A stretch of 64,000 nt of DNA, from positions 50,001-114,000 of the forward strand of contig CAUYUJ010000182.1 of NCBI GenBank assembly GCA_963575745.1. Direction: 5' to 3'. A program made the translations under genes and the position numbers. Source of the stretch: Prorocentrum cordatum. Lineage: Eukaryota; Sar; Dinophyceae; Prorocentrales; Prorocentraceae. Below the pieces are notes generated by a model. It made no database searches. It saw only the letters and a program-made list of their open reading frames with translations, and was not told where the DNA came from. How positions within the stretch are numbered: position 1 is the stretch's first letter; the number at the start of each line of letters is the position of its first letter. Positions 1 to 11,209 of the stretch are shown one piece after another.

Positions 1-283
1 CCCCCCCATCCGCTCTCGTGCCCCGGCCCACGTCTTGCTGACCCCCCTTCTTCGACGAGACGTAACGAGTGACCTTTCGCCGGAGTGACCTTTGGTGCGG
101 GCCCAATGGGGCCCCCCGATCGCCGATCTCGAGGCGGCAGTTGCGTCGTGCGCGCCTGTGTTTGGCCACCTCGCGGCCCCCAAAAAGCCGCGCACCAAAG
201 GTCACTCTTGCCCAGGGTCACTCCTGCGTGTAGCCGACCAGGGTGCCCCTTCCCGGGAGGCCCCCGGGGGCGGTGCACGCCAC

Positions 284-515
284 GGCCTCTCAGAGCGGGG
301 TCCGAGCAGGGGGGGCCAGAGGCTCGTGCCGCGTCGCCGATGCATCGGGCGATGCGGCTCGATGTGGAGCCCGATGTTCTCCTCGCTGGTGGCGCCGAGG
401 CATCGCCGACGCTGCCAATGCATCGCCGATGCATCGGCGATGGGGCGCGATCCTGCGACCCCGATCTGCTCGGAGCCCGTCTGGGAGGCTCTGTCGAAGA
501 AGGAACCGGCCTTCC
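284..515. repeat. Foldback repeat, family A, copy 1
   Basis: The two ends are imperfect inverted repeats: the left end carries GGGGTCCGAGCAG and the right end carries ATCTGCTCGGAGCCC followed by GTCTGGGAGGCTC. The middle is rich in GATGCATCGG and CATCGCCGATGC, themselves palindromic. A second copy with the same ends and the same middle lies at 54733-54955, so this is a dispersed foldback (MITE-like) element. Overlapping open frames on both strands here are by-products of GC-rich palindromic DNA. Edges are approximate. Confidence 0.55.
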
Positions 516-1847
516 AGCTGGTGCCCCAGGGAAGTCCTCCAGCATCCCCCGATGGCCTTGGGGGCACACGGAGTGCCTGGCACCACTGGAGGAAGGCCGG
601 GCATCGGCGAGACGTGTGCCGCACAGCTCGCGGACGATGCTCGTCATCGGTTGCATCCGCTGCACGGGCCCTCCTGGCTCTGGCCAGGAGCCGAATGATG
701 GCTCGCCGCACGAGCACGAGCTTCCAGGGTGCCGAGGCGCCGAGGGAGCTCCGGGCTGCTGCCCGGGGGGGGGGGGGGCCCGTGGAGGCCCGCCAGGGCT
801 GCCTGGAGGGGGGGTCTGCCCGTCCAGCCCGAAGCCTCGTCACCTCCCCTCGCTTCGCGAAGAGCTCGTGCCGGGATCGCCGCGGGGGGTGCTGAGTGGA
901 CAGGGGGGTCACAAGTGGATGCCAGGGAGGGTGATGTCTGCCCCCACCTGGCTTGTGAGTGCGCCAACAATTACCGGTGGCCTAGAGGGTTCAGATTGCT
1001 CCGCTATGTGGGCGGAGCACACTTCGCCCAGATCGTTAACCCCCGTAAGCTACTTGGGGCCGCTGTAGCCCACTGATAAGCCAGGGTGGGCCAGAGATAA
1101 CCCAGCTTGGCATCCACTTGTAACCCCCCTTAGCCACTTAAAACTCCCCACGGGCATCCCAGAAGTAATAACATAACGCTGCAGAAACATAGTCTGCCAG
1201 AGGTCCGCGCGGCTTTCTCGGTCCTGCGCTGGAGCTCCTTCCTTGGCGTGTGACCCGCGCCAGGGGCGGCACCGCAGGCGCTGTCAGGGGGTCCAGCTCT
1301 GACCCAAGAGACCTGCGCGGATCTCCGGCAGGATATGCGAAAGCACATATTCTTGCTTGCGCGTCTAAGAGGAGGGCGTCGTGCCCGGGGACCAGGAGGG
1401 CCCTGGCCGGGCACCTTGGTGGTGGTGTGCAGGATGCCGCCCTGCGCTCGCTGCGATCGACATGGGGACGGGCAGAATTGGCACGAAGGCCGACAGCAGA
1501 TTATGTCCATTTGAACGGGATTCGCTGCCGGCGTCTCCGCGGACGATATCCCTTGGAGACAGAAGATCGCCTGCCCGACAGCGGCCGCTGTCGCCTATGG
1601 ACAGCACATCTTCGTTGGGAAGCGTGCCCGTTGTTTTTTTCGTGCCCGTGTCGGGGGTCCGAATGCGCAGGTCCACCGCGACTCGCCCACGGGCTTCCTG
1701 GAGCAGGCCGGCATCGGTCGCTTCTCGATGTGCTTCAACGACGGCAGCGACGGGGTCCTGCGGATCGGCGAGCCGCCTTTGCAGCAGAGCCACGGCGGCA
1801 TGGGCACCGAGCACTGGGGCGTGGACTTCCGGGGCGTCTCGGCGGGG
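516..1847. other. No gene recognised; GC-rich unique DNA
   Basis: Several open frames exist but none resembles a known protein, and frames on both strands are open at once, as expected for DNA this GC-rich. A run of G's lies near 767-779. Nothing else stands out. Confidence 0.5.
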
Positions 1848-1945
1848 AGCCCTCCTCCTCCGCCTCCTCCTCCGCCTCCTCCTCCGCCTCCTCCTCCGCC
1901 TCCTCCTCCTCCTCCTCACCCTCCCCCTCCTCCCCCCTCCTCCTC
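1848..1945. repeat. CTC/CCG trinucleotide microsatellite
   Basis: Imperfect CCT and CCG triplets run for about 100 bases. The proline, serine or arginine runs they create in overlapping frames are not evidence of a gene. Confidence 0.85.
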
Positions 1946-2400
1946 CGAGGGCAGAAGTAGGAGGACCATGACCAAGATGTCGCGGGATCTTGTCGACGCC
2001 GATCTTGGTCGCGGTCCCTGCTGGCCGCCGCCACTTCGCGGGGAGGACCCACGAGGTGACGACGGCCAAGGTGGACGACGACCAGGATCGGCACCGACGC
2101 TTCCGTGTTCGGTCTCTGACACGGTCCTCGTGTTCCTCACCACCCACCAAACCACCCCAACCCAACCCGAAGGCCCAAATTTACCCTCGATTTCCAGTGG
2201 GGGGGGGTTGGGAAACATCGAAAAAACACATGTGGAACCCTTACCCCCCCCAACCCGAAATTCGGGTCTTCGGGTTGGGTTGGGGTGGTCTGGTAGGTAG
2301 TCAGTTCCTTCGCTCTAGGTGGGGAGCCACGCAGCGGGGGACGTGCTCTTCTGCCACGGCGAGAACATGACGGAGGATCAGAGGCCCCGGGCGCTCCAGA

Positions 2401-2494
2401 GATGGCTGGAGGAGGAGGAGGAGGAGGAGGAGGAGGAGGAGGAGGAGGAGGAGGAGGAGGAGGAGGAGGAGGAGGAGGAGGAGGAGGAGGAGGA
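2401..2494. repeat. GGA trinucleotide microsatellite
   Basis: About 30 nearly perfect GGA triplets. This is purine-only on one strand, so a triplex-forming tract is possible. It encodes poly-Glu or poly-Gly in open frames that I do not regard as genes. Confidence 0.9.
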
Positions 2495-2859
2495 CCACTT
2501 CTCCCTGGGGGCGACGCCCCTCACGGGGCGGCCGGGCGCGGGCATGCCCTCCCGCCCCCCTCCAGGGTCCGCTTCGATCCGGTCGAGCCGATTCGATGCC
2601 GATATCGACCAGCCAGAGATCCGATTCGATGCAGGGGTTCCAGAGGTCCGATGCGGCCCGACGCTCGCATTGCGCCACTGTGCATCGGGGCAAGGTGGAT
2701 CTAAGGCGATTCCGACGCCGTGCCGATGACGCCCGATCTCAAGGAGTGGCGTGGCGTCCAGGTTTGCTCATAGGCCTACCAAATACTAGCTGGCCGCTCT
2801 GCGGTTGATCGGGAGTTTCTGTGTATAGAAGAAGGGGCGTGCGTTTCTTGGCGAGAGGA

Positions 2860-3215
2860 GAAAGACCGAGAGGAGAATGAACGCACGGATCAGGAGGACG
2901 AGGCTCGCGAGGGGGAGGATCAGGAGAGTGAGGGTCACGCGAGTGAGGATCAGTCGAGCGTGGAGCAGGAAGGTGAGGATGTGGTGAATGAGGGCTAGGA
3001 GAGCTAGGACGAGGAGAATGAAGATCAGCAGGGTGAGGATCGGGCGAGTGTGGAGCAGGAGTTTGAGGATCAGCAGAGTGAGGATTGGCAGAGTGAGCAT
3101 CACGAGAAGAGCGAGGATCAGGATAATGAGAATGAGCATGAGCAAGGTGAGGATCAGGATCGTGAGGCAGGAGGGTGAGGGTGTGGAGAGCGAGAATCAG
3201 GAGAGTGAGTCATTA
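2860..3215. repeat. Degenerate tandem repeat, GTGAGGATCAG core
   Basis: The motif GTGAGGATCAGNNGAGTGAG recurs with many substitutions at spacings of roughly 25-35 bases. The strand is purine-rich throughout. It keeps frames open in both directions by composition only. Confidence 0.6.
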
Positions 3216-3224
3216 TCATGATTG

Positions 3225-3480
3225 GGAATGCCTCGAGTGACAGCCCTGCTGGGATACGCCCGGCGCGCGCCCCGGAAATGGCCCCTGCAGGGGCGCGGTT
3301 GGGCCTGACCTACGACACGCCCAGCGCGCGCCCTGGAAATGGTCCATTTCGGCGCAGGTCGTGCGCCGGGGATCGACTTTGCGAGGATGTCTTGAGCGAT
3401 CGAGAGCCCTGCTGGGACACGCCTGGCGCGCGCCCCGGTCCTGGTCCTTGGGGGCGGGGTCCCTGCAAGTCGCATCTGAA
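3225..3480. repeat. Dispersed repeat, family B, copy 1
   Basis: Contains the string CCCTGCTGGGACACGCC, then GGCGCGCGCC, a CCTGGTCCT block, and GACTTTGCGAGGA. The same ordered pieces recur at 36440-36690, 33 kb away. The unit is internally duplicated in both places (two GCGCGCGCCC boxes each). No protein is recognised. Confidence 0.65.
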
Positions 3481-3550
3481 CATAAGAAATGCGTTTAGAT
3501 GCGATCGCGCCCTGGTGCAGGCGAAGAAGCCTATCGTATCTAGTTCTGTT

Positions 3551-3676
3551 CCCAACCCTCCTTGGTTGGGTATTCGTTTTGAACAAGGGACTGTGGTCTC
3601 CGCCTTCCTTCCTCCCGCCTCCCTCCCTCCTCCTGCGTCCTGCTTCCTGCTTTATTCCCAACCCTCCTTGGTTGGG
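3551..3676. repeat. Duplicated short hairpin repeat
   Basis: The 20-mer CCCAACCCTCCTTGGTTGGG occurs at 3551-3570 and again at 3657-3676, each followed by TATTCGTTTTGAA. Each copy can fold into a 7-bp stem (CCCAACC with GGTTGGG). The intervening DNA is a CTCC-rich tract. Confidence 0.75.
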
Positions 3677-3766
3677 TATTCGTTTTGAATAGATCACTGC
3701 TCGCGCGTCTCCTCCCGCCTCCCTCCTGCCTCCTGCCTGCCTCCTCCTGTCTTGCCTGCGGGGGGC

Positions 3767-5095
3767 TGCGATCTGTGAAACTGTCGTCACTTTCGAGGCC
3801 TGCTGGGGGGCCCAGCACAGTGACGCCACGCGCGGACCCAAATCAGACCTCGCCATCCCTGGGGGATTGCGATCTGCGAAACTGTCGCCACTTTCGAGGC
3901 CTGCTGGTGGGTCCAGCGGAGTGAGGCACCGCGCGGATCTGAGCAAGACCTCGCCGTGCCTGGGGGGCTGCGACCTGCGAAACTGTCGCCACTTTCGAGG
4001 GCTGCTGGTGGGTCCAGCGGAGTGAGGCACCGCGCGGATCTGAGCAAGACCTCGCCGTGCCTGGGGAGGCTGCGATCTGCGAAACCGTCGCGACTTTCGA
4101 GGGCTGCTGGTGGGTCCAGCGGAGTGAGGCACCGCGCGGATCTGAGCAAGCCTCGTCATGCTTGGGGGGCTGCGATCTGCGAAACCGTCGCTACTTTCGA
4201 GGGCTGCTGGTGGGTCCAGCGGAGTGAGGCACCGCGCGGATCTGAGCAAGACCTCGCCGTGCCTGGGGGGGCTGCGATCTGCGAAACTGTCGCCACTTTC
4301 GAGGGCCGCTGGTGGGTCCAGCGGAACCGCGCGGATCTGAGCAAGACCTCGCCGTGCCTGGGGGGCTGCGATCTGCGAAACTGTCGCCACTTTCGAGGGC
4401 TGCTGGTGGGTCCAGCGGAGTGAGGCACCGCGCGGATCTGAGCAAGACCTCGCCGTGCCTGGGGGGCTGCGATCTGCTCGCCACTTTCGAGTCGCGCGGA
4501 TCTGAGCAACGCTGCGATCTGCGAAACTGTCGCCACTTCGAGGGCTGCTGGTGGGTCCAGCGGAGTGAGGCACCGCGCGGATCTGAGCAAGACCTCGCCG
4601 TGCCTGGGGGGCTGCGATCTGCGAAACTGTCGCCACTTTCGAGGGCTGCTGGTGGGTCCAGCGTGAACCGCGCGGATCTGAGCAAGACCTCGCCGCGCCT
4701 GGGGGGCTGCGATCTGCGAAACTGTCGCCACTTTCGAGGGCTGCTGGTGGGTCCAGCGGAGTGAGGCACCGCGCGGATCTGAGCAAGACCTCGCCGTGCC
4801 TGGGGGGCTGCGATCTGCGAAACTGTCGCCACTTTCGAGGGCTGCTGGTGGGTCCAGCGGAACCGCGCGGATCTGAGCAATCCTCGCCATGCTTGTGGGG
4901 CTGCGATCTGCGAAACTGTCGCCACTTTCGAGGGCAGCTGGTGGGTCCAGCGGAGTGAGGCACCGCGCGGATCTGAGCAAGACCTCGCCGTGCCTGGGGG
5001 ACTGCGATCTGCGAAACTGTCGCTACTTTCAAAGGCTGGTGGCGGGTCCAGCGGAGTGAGGCACCACGCAGATCTTAACGGGACCTCGCAATCCT
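3767..5095. repeat. Tandem array, 101-bp monomer, about 12 copies
   Basis: The landmark GATCTGCGAAACTGTCGCC recurs at 3871, 3972, 4074, 4174, 4276, 4370, 4471 and onward, giving a 100-102 bp period with occasional units shortened by about 7 bases. One copy near 4475-4530 is scrambled. The period is not a multiple of three, yet a 611-codon frame stays open on the minus strand. That frame reads the same DNA in three registers and is not a gene. Confidence 0.92.
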
Positions 5096-5555
5096 TGAAG
5101 AGTTGCGAGTCTCACGAATGCCGCTTGCAGAAATATATGATCCCATGTCACCTCATAATTTCCGTATAACGTCTCCCAAGTTATTCATGCCCCGCACTGC
5201 GCAAGGGTAGGGTACGTCGCCAGGGTAATTGTTAGATGCGCGCCCCCGGCCTGCGCGGGAGCGCCAATGTTTCAAACATGTATAAAACATTGGGACCGTA
5301 TCTGTTTTCGTCAAGAAAACATATATATATATATATATATATGATTGGAGATGATTCCAGTACAAACAATATGTTGAATTAATTTGTTTATTTAAGTGAG
5401 TGTAATTAAACCGTATGAATAAATAAAATTAATAAAATTAATTGAATTATTTTAACTATTGAATTAATCTGAATACAATAAATAAAGTAGATAAAATAAT
5501 TGAATTAATTCAATCAGTTTTATTTATTTTATTTAGTTTATTTATTTTATGTATT
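5096..5555. other. AT-rich transition, no gene
   Basis: An abrupt fall in GC content follows the 101-bp array. A (TA)n tract lies at about 5322-5342. Beyond it the DNA is made of AAATAAA and ATTAATT words, the same composition as the spacers of the next array. Confidence 0.6.
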
Positions 5556-8500
5556 TGTCTGGCCTCCCTGGAGGAAATCCTGGGGACCCTCATCCGCAGC
5601 CGAATTAATTTAATTAATTTAATTAATCCGTCTGAATTAATTTAATTAATCAAAATAGTTAAATTAATTCGGCGGCCTAAGCCCGGCGCGGCCTGTGTGA
5701 GGAGGCCAGAAAGATAAACAAAATAAATGAAATAAATAACATAAAAAATTAATTGGATTGATTTAATTATTTAATTAACCTGAATACAATAATTAAAATA
5801 AATAAAACAATTAAATCAATTCAATCAATTGTATTTTTTCTATTGATTTTAGTTGTTTTATGTATTGTATTTATTTTTCTGGCCTCCCTGGAGGAGATCC
5901 TGGGGACCCTCATCCGCAGCCGAATTAATCTAATTAATTTAACTAACCCGTATGGATTAATTTAATTAATTAAAAGAATTGAACTAATTCGGCGGCCTGA
6001 GCCCGGCGCGGCCTGTGTGAGGAGGCCAGAAATAAAATAAATAAATGAAATGAAATAAATCAAATAAATAAAATGAATTGAATTAATTGAATTATTTAAT
6101 TAATCTGGATAGAATAAATAAACTAATCAAATGTTTCAAGTCGTTTCATTTATTTTGTTTAATCTATTTACCTTATTTATTTTTCTGGCCTCCCTGGAGG
6201 AGATCCTGGGGACCTTCATCCGCAGCCGAATTAATTTAATTAATTTAATTAATACGTATGGAACAATTAAATAAATTTAAATAATTAAATTAACTCGGCG
6301 GCCTGAGCCCGGCGCGGCCTGTGTGAGGAGGCGTGAAAACATAAAATACTTAAATACATAAAATAATTATCATCTATAAAATTAATTGAATTAATTTGAG
6401 TATTTAATTAATCTGAATACAATACATAAAATGAATAAACTTATCAAATTACTTGTTCATTAATTTTATGTATTTTATATATTATTTTATTCAATTTATT
6501 AATTTTTCTGGCCTCCCTGGAGGAGACCCTGGGAATCCTCATCCGCAGCCCAATTAATCTAATTAAGTTAATTCATCCGTATGGGTTGATTCAATTAATT
6601 GAAATAATTAAATTAATTCGGCGGCCTGAGTCCGGCGCGGCCTGTGTGAGGAGGCCAGACAAATAAACAAAATAAATAAAATAAATTGAATTAATTTAAG
6701 TAATACATTAGTCTGAATACAATATATAAAATTAAAAAAAAAAAAAATAAATAAAGTAAAAAATAATTAAATTAATTCAATTCTACTTATTTTATTTATT
6801 GTATGTATTTTATTTATTTTTCTGGCCTCCCTGGAGGAAATCCTGGGGACCCTCATCCGCAGCCGAATTAATTTAATTAATCTAAGTAGTCCGTCTGGCT
6901 TAATTAAATTAATCAAAATAATTGAAACAATTCGGCGGCCTAAGCCCGGCGCGGCCTGTGTGAGGAGGCCAGAAAGATAAATAACATTAAAAAGTAAATA
7001 AAATGAATTGAATTAAATTAATTATGTAATTAATCTGAATCCAATAAATGGAATAAATAAAATTAATACATGAATTCAAGTAATTCTATTTATTTTATGT
7101 ATTTTATTCATGCCATGTTATTTAATTATTTTTCTGGCCTCCCTGGAGGAGATCCTGGGGGCCCTCGTCCGCAGCCGGATTAATTCGATTAATTTAACCA
7201 TTCCGTATGTATTAATTAAACTAATTAAAATAATTAAAATAATTCGGCGGCCTGAGCCCGGCGCGGCCTGTGTGAGGAGGCCAGAAAATATAATCTTCCA
7301 AATACATAAAATAAATAAATCAGTTGAATTAATTGAACTTATTCAATTAATCTGGATATAATAAATAAGATAATTAAAGTAATTCAACCAATTGTATTTA
7401 TTTTATGTATTTTATTCATGTTATTTTTTCTGGCCTCCCTGGAGGAGATCCCGGGGGCCTTCATCCGCAGACGAATTAATTCAATTAATTTCATTCATCC
7501 GTATGGGTTAATTAAATTAATTGAGCATAATTAGATTAATTCGGCGGCCTGAGCCCGGCGCGGCCTGTGTGAGGAGGCGAGAAAAATAAATGAAATAACT
7601 AAAATAAATAAAAGAAATAAAATAACTAAAACTTATTGAATTAATTTAATTAAATCATTAATCTGAATACAATAAATACAATAAATAAAATGATCAAATT
7701 AACCCAATTAATTTTATTTGTTTAATTCATTTTTCTGGCCTCCCTGGAGGCGACCCCGGGGATCCTCATCCGCAGCCCAAAAATTAAATTAATTTAAGTA
7801 ATCCGTATGGATTAATTAAATTAATTGAAATAATCAATTAATTCGGCGGCCTGAGCCCGGCGCGGCCTGTGTGAGGAGGCTAGAACATGAAAAAAAATAA
7901 TAAAAAAACAATTTAGAATAACTGACTCAATTTAATTTAATCTGAATGCAATAAATAAAAAAATAAATAATTAAAATAATTTAATCAATTATGTTTTTTT
8001 TTTTCCTTTTTTTTAAAAAAAATGTTTTTGCTTATTCTATGTATTTATTTTTTTTTCTGGCCTCCCTGGAGCAGATCCGGGGGATCTTCATCCGCAGCCG
8101 AATGAATCTAAAACGTTGAATTCACTCGGCGGCCTGAGCCCGGCGCGGCCTGTGTGAGGAGGCCAGAAAAATAAACAAAATAAACAAACTGAATAGAATT
8201 AGTTGAATTAATTTCGTTCAATTAATTTTATGTATTCTATTTATTTTATGTATTTAACTAATTTTACATATAATAACTAAAATAAATAAATAATTGAATT
8301 AGTTCAATTCATTTTATTAATTATATATATTTTATGTGTTTCATTGATTTTTTCTGGCCTCCCTCCAGGAAATCCTGGGGGCCTTTATTTTTCAACCGAA
8401 TTAATTTAAGTAGGTTAACTAATCCGTCTGGATTAATTAAATTAATTAAGACAATTAAATTAATTCGGCGGCCTGAGCCCAGTGCGGCCTCTGTGAAACG
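5556..8500. repeat. Array of ten ~310-bp units with nested palindromes
   Basis: CTGGCCTCCCTGGAG starts units at 5559, 5879, 6185, 6508, 6822, 7134, 7430, 7735, 8057 and 8354 (spacing 296-323). Each unit has a roughly 150-base core bounded by TTTCTGGCCTCC and its inverse GGAGGCCAGAAA. Inside lies a second inverted pair, GCCGAATTAATTTAATTA with TAATTAAATTAATTCGGC. Between cores the AT-rich spacer is also near-palindromic (AAATAAATAAAAT against ATTTTATTTATTT). The GC islands, including GAGCCCGGCGCGGCCTGTGT, are much better conserved than the AT parts. No coding capacity. Confidence 0.92.
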
Positions 8501-10255
8501 ACGGCTCTAGAAGTACAGCTTGCATTTATTCTTGATTTTTCCCCCGGGCTGTGCCCGCACAGCTTCGGGGGAAAAATGCGCGATGCCAGTTCTGCGTCGT
8601 CTTGGAGGCTTCTGGGGCCGTCTGGGAGGCCTGCCGGGTGAACGTGAGGCCGTCTTGGACCCTCTCGGGCCGTCGTCGAGGCCATCTCGGACCATCTTGG
8701 GCGAGCTCGGAGGCAATCTGGAACTCCCTTTTGGGTCATCTTGGACGCTCTAACGGGTCGCGGCCCTCCTATGCGAATCAACTAGACTTGATAAGGGAGA
8801 ACGCGCATTGTCGTGGACTGCCCTGGACGTTGAGCTTTGTACGCATTCCGGAGTTTTCCCCCGAGCTGTGTCCTCGCAGCTTCGGCGGAAAAATGCGCGA
8901 TGCCAGTTCTGCGTCGTAGTAGGAGAGCAGGGGGAGAGGAGGAATAGTAGGACGAGGAAGAGGAGAAGGAGGAGGAGGAGGAGGAGGAGAACGAAGAGGA
9001 GGAGGAGGAGGAGGAATACGAGGAGCAGGAAGAGAAGGCAATAGTCAAAAGCAGAGGGGACGTGCCCACCCCATGCGAATCAACTAGCCTTGATCAGGGA
9101 CCCCCGCGTATTGTCGTGGACTGCCCTGGAAGTGCAGCTTTCATGTATTCCGGATTTTTCCCCCGGGCTGTGCCCGCACAGCTTCAGAGGAAAAATGCGC
9201 GGTGTCAGTTCTGCGTCGTAGTAGGATGGCCGTCGGAAGGCCGAAAAGAAGAAAAAATACAAACCTTCCAAACACGTTTGGGTAATCAATGATTTTGGCC
9301 TCTTCGGGGCTTCCTGGAGAACCTCTTGTTGGCCTCTTGGGCCGTCTTGGAGACCTCTGGGGCCGTCTTGGAGGCTTGTTGTGTGAACGCGGAGGCGTCT
9401 TGGATCCTCTTGGGCCGTCTTCGAGGCCATCTTGGACCATCTTGGGCGAACTTGGAGGCAATCTGGAACCCTCTCTTTGGCCACCTTGGGCGCTCTAGCG
9501 GGTCGCGCACCCCCATGCGCATGTATTGTCGTGGACTGCCCTGGAAGTACAGCTTCCTACTGATTCTTGGATTTTTCCCCCGAGCTGTGTCCGCGCAGTA
9601 TCGGGGGAAAAATGCGCGATGCCAGTTCTGCGTCGTAGTAGGAGAGCGGAGGGAGAGGAGGAAGAGTAGGACGAGAAGGGAAAGGAGGAGAAGGAGGAAA
9701 ACGAGGAGGAGGACGAGGAGGAAGAGCAGGAATACGAGGAGCAGGGCGCGGAGGCAATAGTCAAAAGCAGAGGGGCCGCGGCTCCCCATGCGAATCTAAA
9801 TAGCCTTGATCACGGAAAAGACGTACTGTCGTGGACTGCTCTGGAAGTACAGCTTTCATTTATTCTGGATGTTTCCCCTTGGCTGTGTTCGCACAGCTTC
9901 GGGAGAAAAATGCGCGGCGTTAGTTCTGCGTCGTAGTAGGATGGCCGTCGGAAGACTGAAAAGAAGAAAATACACAAACCCTCCAAACATTTTTGGTAAT
10001 CAATGATTTTGGCCTCTTCGGGGCCTCCTGGAGAACCTTTTGTTGGCCTCTTGGGCCGTCTTGGAAGCATCTGGGGCCGTCTTGGAGGCTTGTTGTGTGA
10101 ACGAGGAGGCGTCTTGGACCCTCTTCTTGGGCCGTCGTCGAGGCCATCTTGGACCATCTTGGGCGAACTCGGAGGCAATCTGGAACCCCCTCTTGGGTCA
10201 TCTTGGACGCTCTAACGGGTCGCGGTCCCCCATGCGAATCAACCGGCCTCCTGCT
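8486..10255. repeat. Tandem/dispersed repeat block with conserved hairpin
   Basis: At least five copies of a unit begin with a GGAAGTACAGCTT-like motif, followed by a hairpin (ATTTTTCCCCCG paired with CGGGGGAAAAAT, and inner GCTGTGC paired with GCACAGC) and then GCGCGATGCCAGTTCTGCGTCG. Hairpins lie near 8537-8578, 8853-8895, 9153-9195, 9570-9612 and 9867-9910. Two longer units add a module rich in GGCCATCTTGGACCATCTTGG, at about 8600-8755, 9290-9490 and 10010-10215. GAGGA microsatellites separate some copies (8940-9035, 9650-9750). A related CATCTTGG module recurs at 62990-63700. Confidence 0.85.
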
Positions 10256-10490
10256 CCATAGTGGTCTGGTCACTTCCGCCTGAGCCATCCTCGCAACTCT
10301 AGATTCAGAGACGCCCTGAGCTCAGGTATTCAGGCCGTTTCGCTTGAAGCATTCTCGCAACTCAAGGTTCCCAGATGCTGAACTCGGAGATGCATTGACC
10401 CAAGGTTGTCCGGCCACTTACGCCGCGATTTGCATGTAATGACTCGCATATACTGCGTGTCTCGTATATGCGCCGCCACTTGCCAAAATT
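10256..10490. other. No gene recognised
   Basis: Contains two related stretches around CATCCTCGCAACTCTAGATTC and CATTCTCGCAACTCAAGGTTC, a short degenerate duplication. Nothing else can be assigned. Confidence 0.4.
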
Positions 10491-10682
10491 ACAGGTTCAC
10501 TTGATTACCCATTTATGTGATAACAGGTTTGCCAGATACCTTGTTTGCCCGATGACGGGTTTGCCATATAACAGGTATGCATCATACAACACGTTTGCAT
10601 GATAGCATGGCTGCATGATAACATGTTTGCCAGATGACGGGCTTGAGAAAGTACAGGTTCGCTTGACGACGCGTGTCCGTGA
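10491..10682 (+). repeat. 16-bp tandem motif array, cluster 1
   Basis: Degenerate 16-base units of the form ATAACAGGTTTGCCAG follow one another about twelve times, with ATGACGGGTTTGCCAT, ATAACATGTTTGCCAG and ATGACGGGCTTGAGAA among them. The same motif in the same orientation forms clusters at 29722-29900 and 31499-31560. It directly precedes the left copy of a perfect 23-bp inverted repeat. The role is unknown. Periodic protein binding or a transposon subterminal array are possibilities. Confidence 0.8.
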
Positions 10683-10683
10683 T

Positions 10684-10706
10684 TGGCAAGGCACGGACTT
10701 ACGGTC
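10684..10706 (+). repeat. 23-bp inverted repeat, left copy
   Basis: Starts TGGCAAGGCACGGACTTACG and is matched perfectly in inverse orientation at 29698-29720. The 16-bp arrays lie outside both copies. It may mark the ends of a ~19-kb element, or be two inverted members of a dispersed family. Confidence 0.75.
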
Positions 10707-10984
10707 TCACGTACCCTCTTCCTACAAAACCCAATCGCACACCTCCCTCCCGCATACAGACACGACTATCCATGACTATAGCAAACGCAGCATGATGACG
10801 ATGTAAAAAAGCTGCGGCAAGCGCGTCGTACGCGATTACGCAGCGCGCGTTCCTTGCGCACGCAGTGCGTTCAGCGCGTCGTACTCTCGCGTTCGCGCGA
10901 CCAAAGTTCAGCGAAATATTGCAGGCGCGCGTCGCCGCGCGCCCTGCCGTTGCTCGCGGCGCTTCGTCGCGCGCGCGCGCGAAT

Positions 10985-11200
10985 GCGACGCGTCGAGCCG
11001 CGCATTCGACTTCAAACCGCGCCTGGCGCATATGCGTTCGACGTGCTTTCTCGTTTGGCGTGTTATCGTCGGGTATTTCTTGCTGAAGTTCCAACAGTAG
11101 CAGCAAGGGTGCCCGACGACGCTCCAAACGGTAGAACGCGTCGAACACGTATGCGCCCAACGCGCGCCGTTGCGAACCGCGCGGCGTTGCGTCGTTTTCG
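10985..11200. repeat. Long imperfect palindrome
   Basis: The arms 11026-11085 and 11101-11156 are inverse copies at roughly three bases in four, around a 15-base loop (11086-11100), with weaker pairing out to about 10985 and 11200. Shared words include GTTCGACG, CGTTTGG, GTCGGG and TTGCTG. Translations of the two strands therefore resemble each other (GAYAFD on plus, GAYVFD on minus), which explains the long open frames on both strands. The surroundings (10810-11340) are unusually rich in CG dinucleotides. Confidence 0.7.
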
Positions 11201-11209
11201 CTCGTTCGC

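Noticed and set aside
85-1068. Overlapping frames of 236-327 codons on both strands
   Set aside because: GC-rich DNA with a foldback repeat; no domain or codon bias distinguishes a coding strand.
3197-5032. 611-codon minus-strand frame with repeated peptides
   Set aside because: It reads the 101-bp tandem array in successive registers. The repeat lacks stops in that strand, which is not evidence of a protein.
3767-5095. Hammerhead ribozyme in the 101-bp unit (GCGAAACTGTC)
   Set aside because: The GAAAC-GTC part is there but the CUGANGA core is absent; TCTGAGCAAG does not fit.
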